From JBNJDJ01 sp051744845 (GTDB lineage Bacteria > Bacillota > Clostridia > Peptostreptococcales > Acidaminobacteraceae): DNA of 64,000 bases. A model generated the notes under the pieces. The model was not told the DNA's origin, made no database searches, and saw only the letters and a program-made list of their open reading frames with translations. Below, one piece after another: positions 9,072 to 17,945 of this stretch. How positions within the stretch are numbered: position 1 is the first letter of the stretch; the number at the start of each line of letters is the position of its first letter. Location: NCBI GenBank assembly GCA_051744845.1, contig JBNJDJ010000001.1, positions 111,096-175,095 of the forward strand. Reading direction: 5' to 3'. A program made the translations under genes and the position numbers.

Positions 9072-10211
9072 ATGTTAGAATTTGATGTTGATATGGAAAA
9101 TTTTGCAAAGATAAAAGTTGTTGGTGTTGGTGGTGGTGGAAATAATGCTGTTAATAGAATGATAGAAGGAAATTTATCTGGAGTTGAATTTGTAGCTATT
9201 AATACAGATAAACAAGCATTACAAACATCTAACGCTGAATTTAAAATACAAATAGGTGAAAAGTTAACAAAAGGTTTAGGGGCAGGAGCTGATCCTAAAG
9301 TAGGAACAAAAGCTGCTGAGGAAAGTAGAGACGATATTTATCAAGCTCTACAAGATAATGATATGGTATTTTTAACTGCAGGAATGGGTGGAGGTACTGG
9401 TACAGGAGCTATGCCTGTTGTAGCGGAAATTGCTAAAGAATTAGGTGTTTTAACTGTAGGAGTAGTAACTAAACCTTTTTCTTTTGAAGGACGTACTCGT
9501 ATGAAAAATGCCAAAACAGGTATTGAAAACTTAAGAAAACATGTAGATACTTTAGTTACTATACCTAACGATAGACTTTTACAAATAACTGATAAAAAAA
9601 CATCGATTATAGAAGCTTTTAATACTGCTGATGATGTTTTAAGACAAGGTGTTAAAGGTATTGCAGATTTAATTACAATCCCAGGTGAAATTAACTTAGA
9701 CTTTTCTGATGTGAAAACTATTATGTTAGACTCTGGTTTAGCACATATGGGTATAGGTATGGCCGAAGGAGAAGATAGAGCAATCGAAGCTGCTAAGGAA
9801 GCTATCCATTCACCGCTTTTAGAAACTACAATTCAAGGAGCTAAAGGGGTATTAATAAATATTACAGCTGGAAAGTCGCTAGGTTTACATGAAGCAAATG
9901 AAGCAGCAAATGTTGTTCATGATGCTGTTGATGAAGAAGCAAATGTTATATTTGGTGCTGTAATAGATGAAGATATAAAAGATCTTATGAAAGTTACAGT
10001 TATTGCAACTGGTTTTGATAAAAATAATCAAAAAGTTAAGTCAAAAGAAACTAAAACAAAAAAATCTAAAAAAATTGATAATAAAAAAGAGGAAATAAAA
10101 TCTCAAAAAGATAACCAATCTGAAAATATAGAAAAGAAAGAAACTGAAAATAAAGACAATGGTTCTGATGATGATTTTGATATTCCTACATTTTTAAGGA
10201 AAAAAAGATAA
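9072..10211 (+). CDS. ftsZ: Cell division GTPase FtsZ
   Basis: Tubulin-like GTPase that forms the Z-ring. The nucleotide-binding segment [13 protein letters not shown], the tubulin signature [10 protein letters not shown] and the catalytic T7 loop region (NLDFSDVKT) are intact. The globular core ends near residue 315, followed by a Lys/Glu/Asn-rich linker and the conserved C-terminal peptide [12 protein letters not shown]. Total length is 379 residues. ATG 9072 has a strong GGGGTGAT site; a later ATG (9093) would also preserve the fold. No ftsA precedes it, so membrane attachment may depend on SepF (16418). Confidence 0.98.
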   Translation: MLEFDVDMENFAKIKVVGVGGGGNNAVNRMIEGNLSGVEFVAINTDKQALQTSNAEFKIQIGEKLTKGLGAGADPKVGTKAAEESRDDIYQALQDNDMVFLTAGMGGGTGTGAMPVVAEIAKELGVLTVGVVTKPFSFEGRTRMKNAKTGIENLRKHVDTLVTIPNDRLLQITDKKTSIIEAFNTADDVLRQGVKGIADLITIPGEINLDFSDVKTIMLDSGLAHMGIGMAEGEDRAIEAAKEAIHSPLLETTIQGAKGVLINITAGKSLGLHEANEAANVVHDAVDEEANVIFGAVIDEDIKDLMKVTVIATGFDKNNQKVKSKETKTKKSKKIDNKKEEIKSQKDNQSENIEKKETENKDNGSDDDFDIPTFLRKKR

Positions 10212-10226
10212 TTTGAAAGGATATTT

Positions 10227-10682
10227 ATGCATTGTCCATTTTGCGATCACCAAAAATCTAAAGTTATAGACACTCGTCCTACAGAAGATGGTTATGTTAC
10301 TAGACGAAGAAGAGAGTGTTTTAGTTGCCAAAAAAGATTTACAACTTATGAAAAAGTAGAAAAAATGCCTATAAGAGTTATTAAACGAGATGGTACTCGT
10401 GAATCCTATGATAGAAATAAAATGATAGATGGTATTATAATAGCTTGTGAAAAAAGACCTATTTCATTAAAGCAAATTGAAAATATGGTTGATGAAATAG
10501 AAAAGGATTTATATAATGTAATGGATAATGAAATTCAATCTACTTTTATAGGAAAAAAAGTTATGGAAAAATTAAAAGTATTAGATGAAGTTGCTTATGT
10601 AAGATTTGCTTCTGTATATAGGCAATTTAAAGATATTAATACTTTTTATGAAGAACTTAATAAATTAATTCAAGAAGAATAA
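10227..10682 (+). CDS. nrdR: Transcriptional repressor NrdR
   Basis: Nucleotide-sensing repressor of ribonucleotide reductase operons. The N-terminal zinc ribbon has CPFC and CFSC pairs around VIDTRPTEDG, followed by an ATP-cone domain beginning with PIRVIKRDGTRE. The length of 151 residues is exactly typical. AAGGA precedes ATG 10227. It follows ftsZ by 15 bases and ends in a hairpin at 10679-10700. No nrd target genes or NrdR boxes were noticed here. Confidence 0.97.
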   Translation: MHCPFCDHQKSKVIDTRPTEDGYVTRRRRECFSCQKRFTTYEKVEKMPIRVIKRDGTRESYDRNKMIDGIIIACEKRPISLKQIENMVDEIEKDLYNVMDNEIQSTFIGKKVMEKLKVLDEVAYVRFASVYRQFKDINTFYEELNKLIQEE

Positions 10683-10712
10683 AAGCCATTAGGCTTTTAT
10701 TTGTGTTTTTTT
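10679..10712 (+). terminator. Hairpin after nrdR
   Basis: The stem ATAAAAGCC/GGCTTTTAT (10679-10687 with 10692-10700) has a four-base loop and overlaps the nrdR stop codon. A broken T-tract (TTGTGTTTTTTT) follows, so termination may be partial. Confidence 0.7.
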
Positions 10713-10739
10713 GATTAGTAGTAAAAAGAAGGAAAAAAT

Positions 10740-12047
10740 ATGAAACATAAAATAAAAAAAATAAAAAAAGATAGTATTGCTGAAGAATTAAATATAAAGC
10801 CAGGTGATTACTTAGTCAAAGTAAATGATAAAGAAGTAAAAGATATCTTGGAATATATTTTTATGATAAGTGTTGGATATATAGAACTTTTAATTCAAAA
10901 ACCTAATGAAGAATTAGTTCTTTATGAAATTGAAAAGGGTTTTGATGAAAAAATAGGTTTAGAATTTGAAAATCCTATTTTAGATAAACCTAAAAAATGT
11001 AAAAATAATTGTGTGTTTTGTTTTGTAGATCAATTACCTAACAATATGAGAAATTCTTTATATTTTAAAGATGATGATTTCAGATTAGGATTTTTACACG
11101 GCAATTATATAACTTTAACTAATTTAACTGATAAAGAAATTGATAGAATAATCAAATTAAAAATTTCTCCTTTAAATATTTCAATACATGCAACAGATTC
11201 TGATGTTCGACATAAAATGTTAAAAAACCCTAATTCAAAAAATCTTTTAAAAAATTTGAAAAAATTGGTAAAAGCAGATATAGTAATTAATGGACAAGTT
11301 GTATTATGTCCTGGAATAAATGATGGAGAAGTATTAAACAATACTATAAAAAATATATTCGATTTAGGTTCAAATTTTAAATCATTAGCGATTGTTCCAG
11401 TAGGGCTTACTAAATATCGTAAAGGTTTAGAAAACTTAGAAACTGTTTCAAAACAGAAAGCCAGAAAAGTTATTGGGAAAGTTGAAAAATTTCAAAATGA
11501 ATTTTTAAAAAAACGAAATACAAGATTTGTTTTTGTATCAGATGAATTTTATATCAAAGCTAATTTAGACTTACCTGATTATAAACATTATGAGAATTTT
11601 ATACAAATTGAAAATGGTGTAGGATTAATAGCTAAATTTAACCATGAAATAAAAACTGCTTTAAAAGAATTTGAAGAAAGTTTATTTGAAGGAAAAATTA
11701 CTATTATAACAGGTCAATCAGCATATAAAAATATGCTTTATATAAAAAAATTAATAGAAAAAAAATATGATAATATTATTTTAGATATAGTAAAAATTAA
11801 AAATGATTTTTGGGGACATTCTATTACTGTTACCGGTTTAATAACTGGACAAGATATATTAAGTCAGTTAGATAAAAGTACAATTGGAGATAAATTATTT
11901 GTTTCTGAGGTGATGTTAAAAGATGGAAAAAATAAGTTTTTAGATGATATATTAATAAGTGATTTGGAAAAAGAATTTAAAAAAGAAGTTACAATTACGA
12001 AAGTAAATGGATTTGATTTTATCAAAAAAATTATAGGAGAGATATAA
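10740..12047 (+). CDS. DUF512 radical SAM protein with PDZ-like N-terminus
   Basis: A putative iron-sulfur oxidoreductase of unknown substrate. Residues about 1-60 form a PDZ-like domain (DSIAEELNIKPGDYLVKVN). The radical SAM cluster motif CKNNCVFC (C-x3-C-x2-C) follows near residue 81, then FVDQLP, GNYITLTNL and ISIHATD. The C-terminal half is the DUF512 domain. The length of 435 residues is typical. ATG 10740 has AAGGAA upstream. It stands directly before der, a pairing common in Clostridia and Cyanobacteria. I infer a conserved housekeeping reaction but cannot name it. Confidence 0.9.
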   Translation: MKHKIKKIKKDSIAEELNIKPGDYLVKVNDKEVKDILEYIFMISVGYIELLIQKPNEELVLYEIEKGFDEKIGLEFENPILDKPKKCKNNCVFCFVDQLPNNMRNSLYFKDDDFRLGFLHGNYITLTNLTDKEIDRIIKLKISPLNISIHATDSDVRHKMLKNPNSKNLLKNLKKLVKADIVINGQVVLCPGINDGEVLNNTIKNIFDLGSNFKSLAIVPVGLTKYRKGLENLETVSKQKARKVIGKVEKFQNEFLKKRNTRFVFVSDEFYIKANLDLPDYKHYENFIQIENGVGLIAKFNHEIKTALKEFEESLFEGKITIITGQSAYKNMLYIKKLIEKKYDNIILDIVKIKNDFWGHSITVTGLITGQDILSQLDKSTIGDKLFVSEVMLKDGKNKFLDDILISDLEKEFKKEVTITKVNGFDFIKKIIGEI

Positions 12048-12048
12048 T

Positions 12049-13362
12049 ATGCGTAAACCGATAGTTGCAATTGTAGGTAAACCTAATGTTGGGAAATCTA
12101 CATTTTTTAATAAAATAGCTGGGACTAGAATTTCTATTGTAAAAGATACTCCTGGTGTTACAAGAGATAGAATATATGCTGATGTAAATTGGTTAAATTA
12201 TGATTTTACATTGATAGATACAGGTGGAATTGAGCCTTCAAGTGATCAGGTAATTTTAAAACAGATGAAAAGACAAGCAGATTTAGCAATCGATACTGCA
12301 GATGTAATAGTTTTTATGGTTGATGGTAAAGCTGGTATGACAAGTGATGATATAGAAATTGCAAATATGCTTAGAAAGGCAAATAAGCCTATTGTTGTAG
12401 CAGTAAATAAAATTGATACACATGATTTACCTGATGATTTTTATGAATTTTATAATTTAGGTTTAGGTGAAATTTATCCAGTATCTTCTGTAAATATGTT
12501 TAGATTTGGGGATTTATTAGATGAAGTAGTATCTCATTTTGATAACAAAATGATGGAAGATTATGATGAAACTGTAACTAAAATATCTATAGTTGGTAAG
12601 CCAAATGTTGGTAAATCTTCTTTAGTAAATTCTTTATTAGGGGAAAAAAGAGTTATAGTTAGCGACATACCTGGAACAACAAGAGATGCAGTAGATACTC
12701 CGTTTGAGTTAGATGATAAAAAATATGTATTTATAGATACTGCTGGTATTAGAAAAAAGAAAAGTATCAAAGAAGATATTGAGAAATATAGTGTTATTAG
12801 ATCTTTTACAGCAGTTGATAGGTCAGATATATGTGTAATAATGATAGATATTACTGAAGGTGTTACTGAACAGGATAAAAAAATTGCTGGATATGCACAT
12901 GATCATGGAAAAGGGATTATTGTTTTAGCAAATAAATGGGATTTAATAGATGATAGAGAAGAAAAATATCATGATTTATATGCAAATATTAGAAATGAAT
13001 TAGCTTTTATGACATATGCTCCAATTATGTTTATATCAGCTCTTACTAAACGAAGAGTTAATAAGATAATTGAATTGATAGATGATGTTCAAAGTCAGAG
13101 ATCTGTAAGAATCCCAACTGGAGCTTTTAATGATGTTTTAAATAAAGCTATATATAGAAATCAACCACCTTCTAAAAAAGGTAAAAGATTAAAAATATAT
13201 TATGGTACTCAAACAGGTATAAAACCTCCTGAATTTACTATATTTGTTAATGATGAAAAACTTGCACATTTTACTTACGTTAGATATTTAGCAAATAAAA
13301 TAAGAGAACAATTTGAATTTAGAGGCACTAAGTTAAAAATGAATATTAGAGACAAAAAATAA
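12049..13362 (+). CDS. der: Ribosome assembly GTPase Der (EngA)
   Basis: Tandem-GTPase factor for maturation of the 50S subunit. There are two G domains, each with a P-loop (GKPNVGKSTFFN and GKPNVGKSSLVN), a DTGG or DTAG switch motif, and NKID or NKWD base-recognition motifs. A KH-like C-terminal domain follows (FRGTKLKMNIRDKK at the end). The length of 437 residues is normal. The start is ATG 12049 with GGAGAG upstream, one base after the DUF512 gene. A strong terminator follows, so gpsA begins a separate transcript. Confidence 0.98.
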   Translation: MRKPIVAIVGKPNVGKSTFFNKIAGTRISIVKDTPGVTRDRIYADVNWLNYDFTLIDTGGIEPSSDQVILKQMKRQADLAIDTADVIVFMVDGKAGMTSDDIEIANMLRKANKPIVVAVNKIDTHDLPDDFYEFYNLGLGEIYPVSSVNMFRFGDLLDEVVSHFDNKMMEDYDETVTKISIVGKPNVGKSSLVNSLLGEKRVIVSDIPGTTRDAVDTPFELDDKKYVFIDTAGIRKKKSIKEDIEKYSVIRSFTAVDRSDICVIMIDITEGVTEQDKKIAGYAHDHGKGIIVLANKWDLIDDREEKYHDLYANIRNELAFMTYAPIMFISALTKRRVNKIIELIDDVQSQRSVRIPTGAFNDVLNKAIYRNQPPSKKGKRLKIYYGTQTGIKPPEFTIFVNDEKLAHFTYVRYLANKIREQFEFRGTKLKMNIRDKK

Positions 13363-13367
13363 ATTAT

Positions 13368-13394
13368 ACCCTTTTTTATCAAAAGGGTTTTTTG
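13368..13394 (+). terminator. Intrinsic terminator after der
   Basis: ACCCTTTT (13368-13375) pairs with AAAAGGGT (13381-13388) across a five-base loop, and TTTTTT follows. Confidence 0.88.
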
Positions 13395-13436
13395 CTTTTT
13401 AAAATTTAATAATATATTTTATAATTATATGAAATA

Positions 13437-13445
13437 TGATATAAT
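13437..13445 (+). promoter_or_regulatory. Extended -10 promoter for the gpsA operon
   Basis: TGATATAAT fits an extended -10 (TG-n-TATAAT) about 25 bases before the gpsA ribosome site and just past the der terminator. No clear -35 is needed for this class. Confidence 0.6.
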
Positions 13446-13473
13446 TGAGTGTAGATATTAAGGAAGTGATATT

Positions 13474-14490
13474 ATTAAAATTTCAGTAATAGGAGCTGGT
13501 AGTTGGGGAACTGCCCTTGCCAACTTATTAGCTTGTAAAAATTATAATGTTATGATATGGGGTAGAAATAAAGAAGAAATGAATAAAATGAATAGTTTAA
13601 AAAGAAATTTTAAGTATCTTGAGAGTGTTAAATTAAATAAAGACTTAGTATTTTCTAGTAATTTTAAAAAAGTTATCAAGAATTCTGAAGTTGTTGTATT
13701 AGCAGTTGCTTCTCAGGCTATGGATAAAGTATTAAAAAAATATAGTGAATTTATTGATGACCAAATAATTGTAGATGTATCTAAAGGTATAGATATTAAA
13801 TCGCTTAATTTAATGTCAGAAGTTATAAAAAAATATTTACCTGAAAATTCATTAGCTATTTTATCTGGGCCATCACATGCTGAAGAAGTATCAAAAAAAA
13901 TGCCCACTACAATTGTTTCAGCTTCTAAGTCAAGAGAAATTGCTGAGAAAGTACAAGATATTTTTTCAACTGAATATTTAAGAGTCTACACTAACCCAGA
14001 TGTTTTAGGCGTAGAAATTGGAGCAGCTTTGAAAAATATAATTGCAATAGGTGCAGGAATTTCTGATGGATTAGGTTATGGAGATAATGCTAAAGCCGCT
14101 TTAATGACTAGAGGCATTAATGAGATTGCTAATTTAGGAGTTAATCTAGGTGCTAAATTAGATACTTTTAAAGGTTTAAGTGGGATTGGAGACTTAATTG
14201 TTACTTGTACTTCAAATCATAGTAGAAACAGACGATGTGGTATTTTATTAGGAAAAGGAAAAACACTTCAAGAGGCAATTGAAGAAGTAGGTATGGTAGT
14301 TGAAGGAGCTTATACAATAAAGGCTGCTTATCAATTAGCACAAAAACATGATGTATATATGCCAATAACAAATGAATTATATAAAGTATTGTATAAACAA
14401 AAAAGTCCTAAAGAATCCGTAAGTAACTTAATGTTAAAAAGAAAAAAACATGAGTTTGAAAAATTTGTTGATGAAAAGGATTGGATGTAA
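13474..14490 (+). CDS. gpsA: NAD(P)H-dependent glycerol-3-phosphate dehydrogenase, ATT start
   Basis: Makes sn-glycerol 3-phosphate from dihydroxyacetone phosphate for phospholipid synthesis. The dinucleotide-binding loop (VIGAGSWGTALA) lies upstream of every in-frame ATG; the first ATG (13552) would delete it. In this frame a TAA stands at 13459-13461, and only ATT codons (13471, 13474) lie between it and the fold. AGGAAG at 13461-13466 is correctly spaced for ATT 13474. The rest is canonical: LSGPSHAEEV, TNPDVLGVEIGAALKNI and TFKGLSGIGDLIVTC. The product has 338 residues, the usual length. plsY, often a neighbour, is absent. Function is certain; the ATT start is a strong inference. Confidence 0.93.
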   Translation: MKISVIGAGSWGTALANLLACKNYNVMIWGRNKEEMNKMNSLKRNFKYLESVKLNKDLVFSSNFKKVIKNSEVVVLAVASQAMDKVLKKYSEFIDDQIIVDVSKGIDIKSLNLMSEVIKKYLPENSLAILSGPSHAEEVSKKMPTTIVSASKSREIAEKVQDIFSTEYLRVYTNPDVLGVEIGAALKNIIAIGAGISDGLGYGDNAKAALMTRGINEIANLGVNLGAKLDTFKGLSGIGDLIVTCTSNHSRNRRCGILLGKGKTLQEAIEEVGMVVEGAYTIKAAYQLAQKHDVYMPITNELYKVLYKQKSPKESVSNLMLKRKKHEFEKFVDEKDWM

Positions 14491-14495
14491 ATTTA

Positions 14496-15698
14496 ATGGC
14501 TATAAAAAGTAAGTTTAAATTTTTAAGATTTTTAATAATAATTTCATTATTTTTTTATGGAATTTATACTTTATTTGTTGCCTTTTTCATAAAAGAAAAT
14601 GTTTCATATAGAGTTAAGTATCAGACTTTTTATTTAGATAAAACATATGATTCTTTAATAGTCAGAAATGAAAAAATATTTATTTCTGATATTGCAGGAG
14701 ATATTAAATATAGAGTAAATGAAGGTGAAGTTGTTAGAAGAAATCAAGTTATTGCTACTTTAGATCCTAAGAAAAATTCCAATGAACAAAAAAGTGAATT
14801 GGTAATTGAAGATACAAAAGATAATAAAGAAGCTTTGATTTTAAGGATAGATCAAGAAATTGCACTTTTAAAAAAAGAAATTGCTAATAAAATTAGAGAT
14901 GAAAAGTATTTATCTATTAAATCTTTAGAAAACGAATTAAAATTAAAATTAGATCTTAAAAGTAAAATTATAAATAATGAGATTTCGAACTATAATAGTC
15001 AGGAAATTAGTAAAAGAAATAATAAAAATACTGAAGGTCAGTACTTTTACTCTAATTACGCAGGAGTTGTTTCAAAAACATTTGATTCTTTAGAAAATAG
15101 ATTGAATTTATCAAATTTATATGTTACTAATTATGAAAATATATATAATAGAAAAATAAATTTTGATGTTAAATCTAGTGGGGAGATTAAGAAATCATCT
15201 AAAGTTTATAAAATAATTGATAATTATTCGTTTTATATTGTAAATATTATACCGAAAAATGATATAAAACTTTATAAAAAAGGAGATAGTTTGATTAACT
15301 CAGTTGATATTGAAATAAATGGAGAAAAGTATAGTGCTTCAGTTTATGATTGCTTTGAAAATTTTTCTAATGGAGCTTTAGTATTAGAATTAAATGAAAC
15401 ATTTGATGATTTTTATAAAAAAAGAAAATTAAGAACTAAGGTTTTTAGTAGTGATTTTGAAGGTATAGAAGTTAAAAACTCTTCAATTGTATCTAAAAAT
15501 GAACAAACAGGAGTTTATAAAAAAACAGTTACTGACGAAATAATTTTTGTACCAATTAAAATAATCAAAAAGAAAGAAGATTTTTCAATTGTTCAAAAAG
15601 ATTATTTTTATAAAAGAGTTAATGAGAAAAGCAAAAAAATTTCATCTATTAAAGAAAATGATGAAATTATGAGTAATGGGGAGAAGTATTTGGATTAA
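14496..15698 (+). CDS. HlyD-like membrane-anchored adaptor protein
   Basis: One N-terminal membrane helix (about residues 8-30) is followed by an extracytoplasmic part. That part has a lipoyl/biotinyl-like half motif (DIAGDIKYRVNEGEVVRRNQVIATLD), a central coiled coil, and a beta-rich C-terminus. This is the layout of HlyD/RND adaptor-like proteins, without a transporter gene beside it. ATG 14496 is preferred to TTG 14481, which would leave no space after its AAGGA; with ATG the product has 400 residues. Similar genes precede yggS-sepF in several Clostridia. A role in envelope or division is inferred from context only. Confidence 0.72.
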   Translation: MAIKSKFKFLRFLIIISLFFYGIYTLFVAFFIKENVSYRVKYQTFYLDKTYDSLIVRNEKIFISDIAGDIKYRVNEGEVVRRNQVIATLDPKKNSNEQKSELVIEDTKDNKEALILRIDQEIALLKKEIANKIRDEKYLSIKSLENELKLKLDLKSKIINNEISNYNSQEISKRNNKNTEGQYFYSNYAGVVSKTFDSLENRLNLSNLYVTNYENIYNRKINFDVKSSGEIKKSSKVYKIIDNYSFYIVNIIPKNDIKLYKKGDSLINSVDIEINGEKYSASVYDCFENFSNGALVLELNETFDDFYKKRKLRTKVFSSDFEGIEVKNSSIVSKNEQTGVYKKTVTDEIIFVPIKIIKKKEDFSIVQKDYFYKRVNEKSKKISSIKENDEIMSNGEKYLD

Positions 15699-15706
15699 GG
15701 AGGATT

Positions 15707-16408
15707 ATGTTAAGTAAAGAAGAAATATTAGAAAATTTAAAAAAAGTAAAAGATAATATTTCAAAAAATTGTCAAAAAGTTGGAAGAGAAAATGATGTAA
15801 CTTTAGTTGCAGTAACGAAAACATTTCCTAAAGAATTAATTCAAACTTGTATTGATTTAGATATTAATGTTGTAGGGGAAAATAGAGCTAGGGAATTAAG
15901 AGATAAGTATAATGAGTTTAAAGATAAAGTTAGTTGGCATATGATAGGCCATATGCAAAGAAATAAAGTTAAATATATTATTGATAAAGTTGATTTGATT
16001 CATTCTTTAGATAGTAAAAGACTTGCTAAAGAAATTAATAAAAGAGCTAAGAAAAATGATGTAGTAATGGATTGTTTACTTCAAATAAATATTGTTGATG
16101 AAGATAGTAAATATGGTATTTTGAAAAAGGATATAGATAATATTTTTGAATATATTGAAAAATTTAAAAATATAAGAATTGTTGGCCTTATGAATATGGC
16201 ACCTTTTTATGATGATCCAGAAAATGCTAGAGAAGATTTTAGAAAGATGAAAGATTTGTTTGATTCTTATAAAAATAATAATTATGAAAATGTATATATG
16301 AAACATCTTTCTATGGGAATGACAAACGACTATCATATTGCAGTGCAGGAAGGTTCAAATATGGTAAGAATAGGGAGTGCAATTTTCGGAAAAAGAGATT
16401 ATAGTTAA
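15707..16408 (+). CDS. yggS: YggS/YlmE family PLP homeostasis protein
   Basis: A single-domain, alanine racemase-fold protein that binds pyridoxal phosphate without known catalysis and buffers PLP and amino-acid pools. The PLP lysine lies in LVAVTKTF. WHMIGHMQRNK, the glycine-rich GLMNMAPF and the phosphate-binding SMGMTNDYHIAV are all present. Its 233 residues match the family. AGGAGG precedes ATG 15707. It heads the yggS-sepF-yggT-ylmH-divIVA order that is widespread in Gram-positive bacteria. Confidence 0.96.
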   Translation: MLSKEEILENLKKVKDNISKNCQKVGRENDVTLVAVTKTFPKELIQTCIDLDINVVGENRARELRDKYNEFKDKVSWHMIGHMQRNKVKYIIDKVDLIHSLDSKRLAKEINKRAKKNDVVMDCLLQINIVDEDSKYGILKKDIDNIFEYIEKFKNIRIVGLMNMAPFYDDPENAREDFRKMKDLFDSYKNNNYENVYMKHLSMGMTNDYHIAVQEGSNMVRIGSAIFGKRDYS

Positions 16409-16417
16409 GGAGGATTT

Positions 16418-16894
16418 ATGGGTGAAAAGATTTCTGATAAAATAAAATATTTTATGGGTGTTGATAATGATGAAATAACTGAGAATGAAGATTTTGATAA
16501 AAATGATACTAATGAATTTGTTCAAAATGATTATAATGATAAAAATATAGAAGAAGACACTGAAGAAAAAATTAAAAAAGATAAAGTCTATAATATTTCA
16601 AAAACTAAAAATAGAATGAAAGTGGTTGTACAAAGCCCTAAGACTTTTGATGAAAGTGAACAAATTGTTAAGAATTTATTAGAAAATAAACCTGTTATTT
16701 TAAACTTAAATAAATTAGAAGATAAATTAACTAATAAAGTTTTTGATTTTTGTATGGGAGCATTATGTGCATTACAAGGTCATATGATAAATATTGATTC
16801 TGGTATTTTTTTACTAGCGCCTAATAATATTGATGTTACAGGTGATATTAAAGAAGAATTAGAATCAAAAGGAATATTTAAAAAGTGGATATAA
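16418..16894 (+). CDS. sepF: Cell division protein SepF
   Basis: Membrane-binding Z-ring anchor and organiser. The N-terminus (MGEKISDKIKYFMG) is an amphipathic helix, followed by an acidic, Asn/Asp-rich linker (residues about 15-60). The SepF core from about residue 66 contains VVVQSPKTFDESEQIVKNLL, PVILNLNKLEDK and FCMGALCALQG. It has 158 residues and an AGGAGG site. With no ftsA seen in the dcw cluster, SepF may be the main FtsZ membrane tether here; that is inference. Confidence 0.96.
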   Translation: MGEKISDKIKYFMGVDNDEITENEDFDKNDTNEFVQNDYNDKNIEEDTEEKIKKDKVYNISKTKNRMKVVVQSPKTFDESEQIVKNLLENKPVILNLNKLEDKLTNKVFDFCMGALCALQGHMINIDSGIFLLAPNNIDVTGDIKEELESKGIFKKWI

Positions 16895-16904
16895 AGGTGG
16901 TATT

Positions 16905-17156
16905 ATGATAAAGGCAGCATTAGCATATTTTGTACAAGTAATTAATTTTTTAATTTTCGCAAGGATTGTTATTTCTTGGGTAGCTAGAGGAAAGAGAAAT
17001 CAAATAATTGATTTAGTATATCAATTAACTGAGCCAATATTAGCCCCTTTTAGAGAATTACAACATAAGTTAGGAATTGGAGGAATGTTAGATTTTTCAC
17101 CAATAATGGCTATTTTAACTATGGAATTAGTTTTAAGTTTAATAATGAGGTTATAA
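16905..17156 (+). CDS. yggT: YggT family membrane protein
   Basis: An 83-residue integral membrane protein with two hydrophobic helices around the conserved loop (LTEPILAPFREL). The family is linked to division-site and osmotic functions, but its activity is undefined. It begins at ATG 16905 after AAGGTGG, and its TAA overlaps the ylmH start by one base (TAATG). Confidence 0.92.
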   Translation: MIKAALAYFVQVINFLIFARIVISWVARGKRNQIIDLVYQLTEPILAPFRELQHKLGIGGMLDFSPIMAILTMELVLSLIMRL

Positions 17157-17935
17157 TGCAATTTATTGATGATGAATTTGTAAGTAATTTTGATTTATTA
17201 CCAAAAGATAAAAAAGAGTTAGTTAAAATTATTGATTTAATAAATAAATCAACAAGAAATTATGATAAAAAGTTTTCTAATTTTTTACGTCCAAGTATAT
17301 CTTCAATTATAAAAAAATATATAAATATTGATGATTTTAATTTATCTTTTTTAGGTAATGAAAGACAAATTATGTCTATTTATCCTTTTTATGAAGAACT
17401 AAAAATAAAAGACTATCCAATTAAAGCTCTTAAATTAAGTTATAATAAAAAATTTTCTAATATAGGACATAGAGATGTTTTAGGAACATTAATGTCTTTA
17501 GGAATTAAAAGAGATAATATCGGTGATATTGCAGTTTTTGATGAAAAAACTTTTATTGTAGTAAAAAAGGATATTTTTGATTATTTAAGAATTAATTTTA
17601 GAAAGATTAAAAATACTCCAATAAATATTAAAGAAATTTCTTATGATGAAATAAATTTTCCTGAAAAGAGATATAAAAATATAAAGACAACTTTGAATAC
17701 TAATAGAGTTGATGCAATTATTTCAAAAGGTTTTGGTATTAATAGGAAAAGTGCTAAAAAGTTTATTAAAAATAATAAGGTAAAAGTCAATCATTTTTTA
17801 ATTAGTAAAGCTTATAAGGATGTTGAGAAAGGTGATATTATTTCTGTAAAAGGGAAGGGAAGATTGATTTTATCAAAAAAGTTAGGTTTAAGTAATAAAG
17901 ATAGACTTAAAGTTATTATAAAAAAATTGATATAA
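17156..17935 (+). CDS. ylmH: YlmH, S4-domain RNA-binding protein
   Basis: A 259-residue protein with an N-terminal YlmH/RRM-like region (FLGNERQIMSIYPF, HRDVLGTLMSLGIKRDNIGDI) and a C-terminal S4 domain starting at about residue 183 (NRVDAIISKGFGINRKSAKKFI). Known: S4 domains bind RNA, and YlmH has been described as a ribosome quality-control factor related to RqcP. RqcH is also encoded in this window (35296). The start is ATG 17156, coupled to yggT, with GAGGTTATA upstream. Confidence 0.92.
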   Translation: MQFIDDEFVSNFDLLPKDKKELVKIIDLINKSTRNYDKKFSNFLRPSISSIIKKYINIDDFNLSFLGNERQIMSIYPFYEELKIKDYPIKALKLSYNKKFSNIGHRDVLGTLMSLGIKRDNIGDIAVFDEKTFIVVKKDIFDYLRINFRKIKNTPINIKEISYDEINFPEKRYKNIKTTLNTNRVDAIISKGFGINRKSAKKFIKNNKVKVNHFLISKAYKDVEKGDIISVKGKGRLILSKKLGLSNKDRLKVIIKKLI

Positions 17936-17945
17936 GGAGTGAACA

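Noticed and set aside
13552..14490. gpsA starting at the first ATG
   Set aside because: This would remove the NAD-binding glycine loop, which is encoded just upstream in the same frame.
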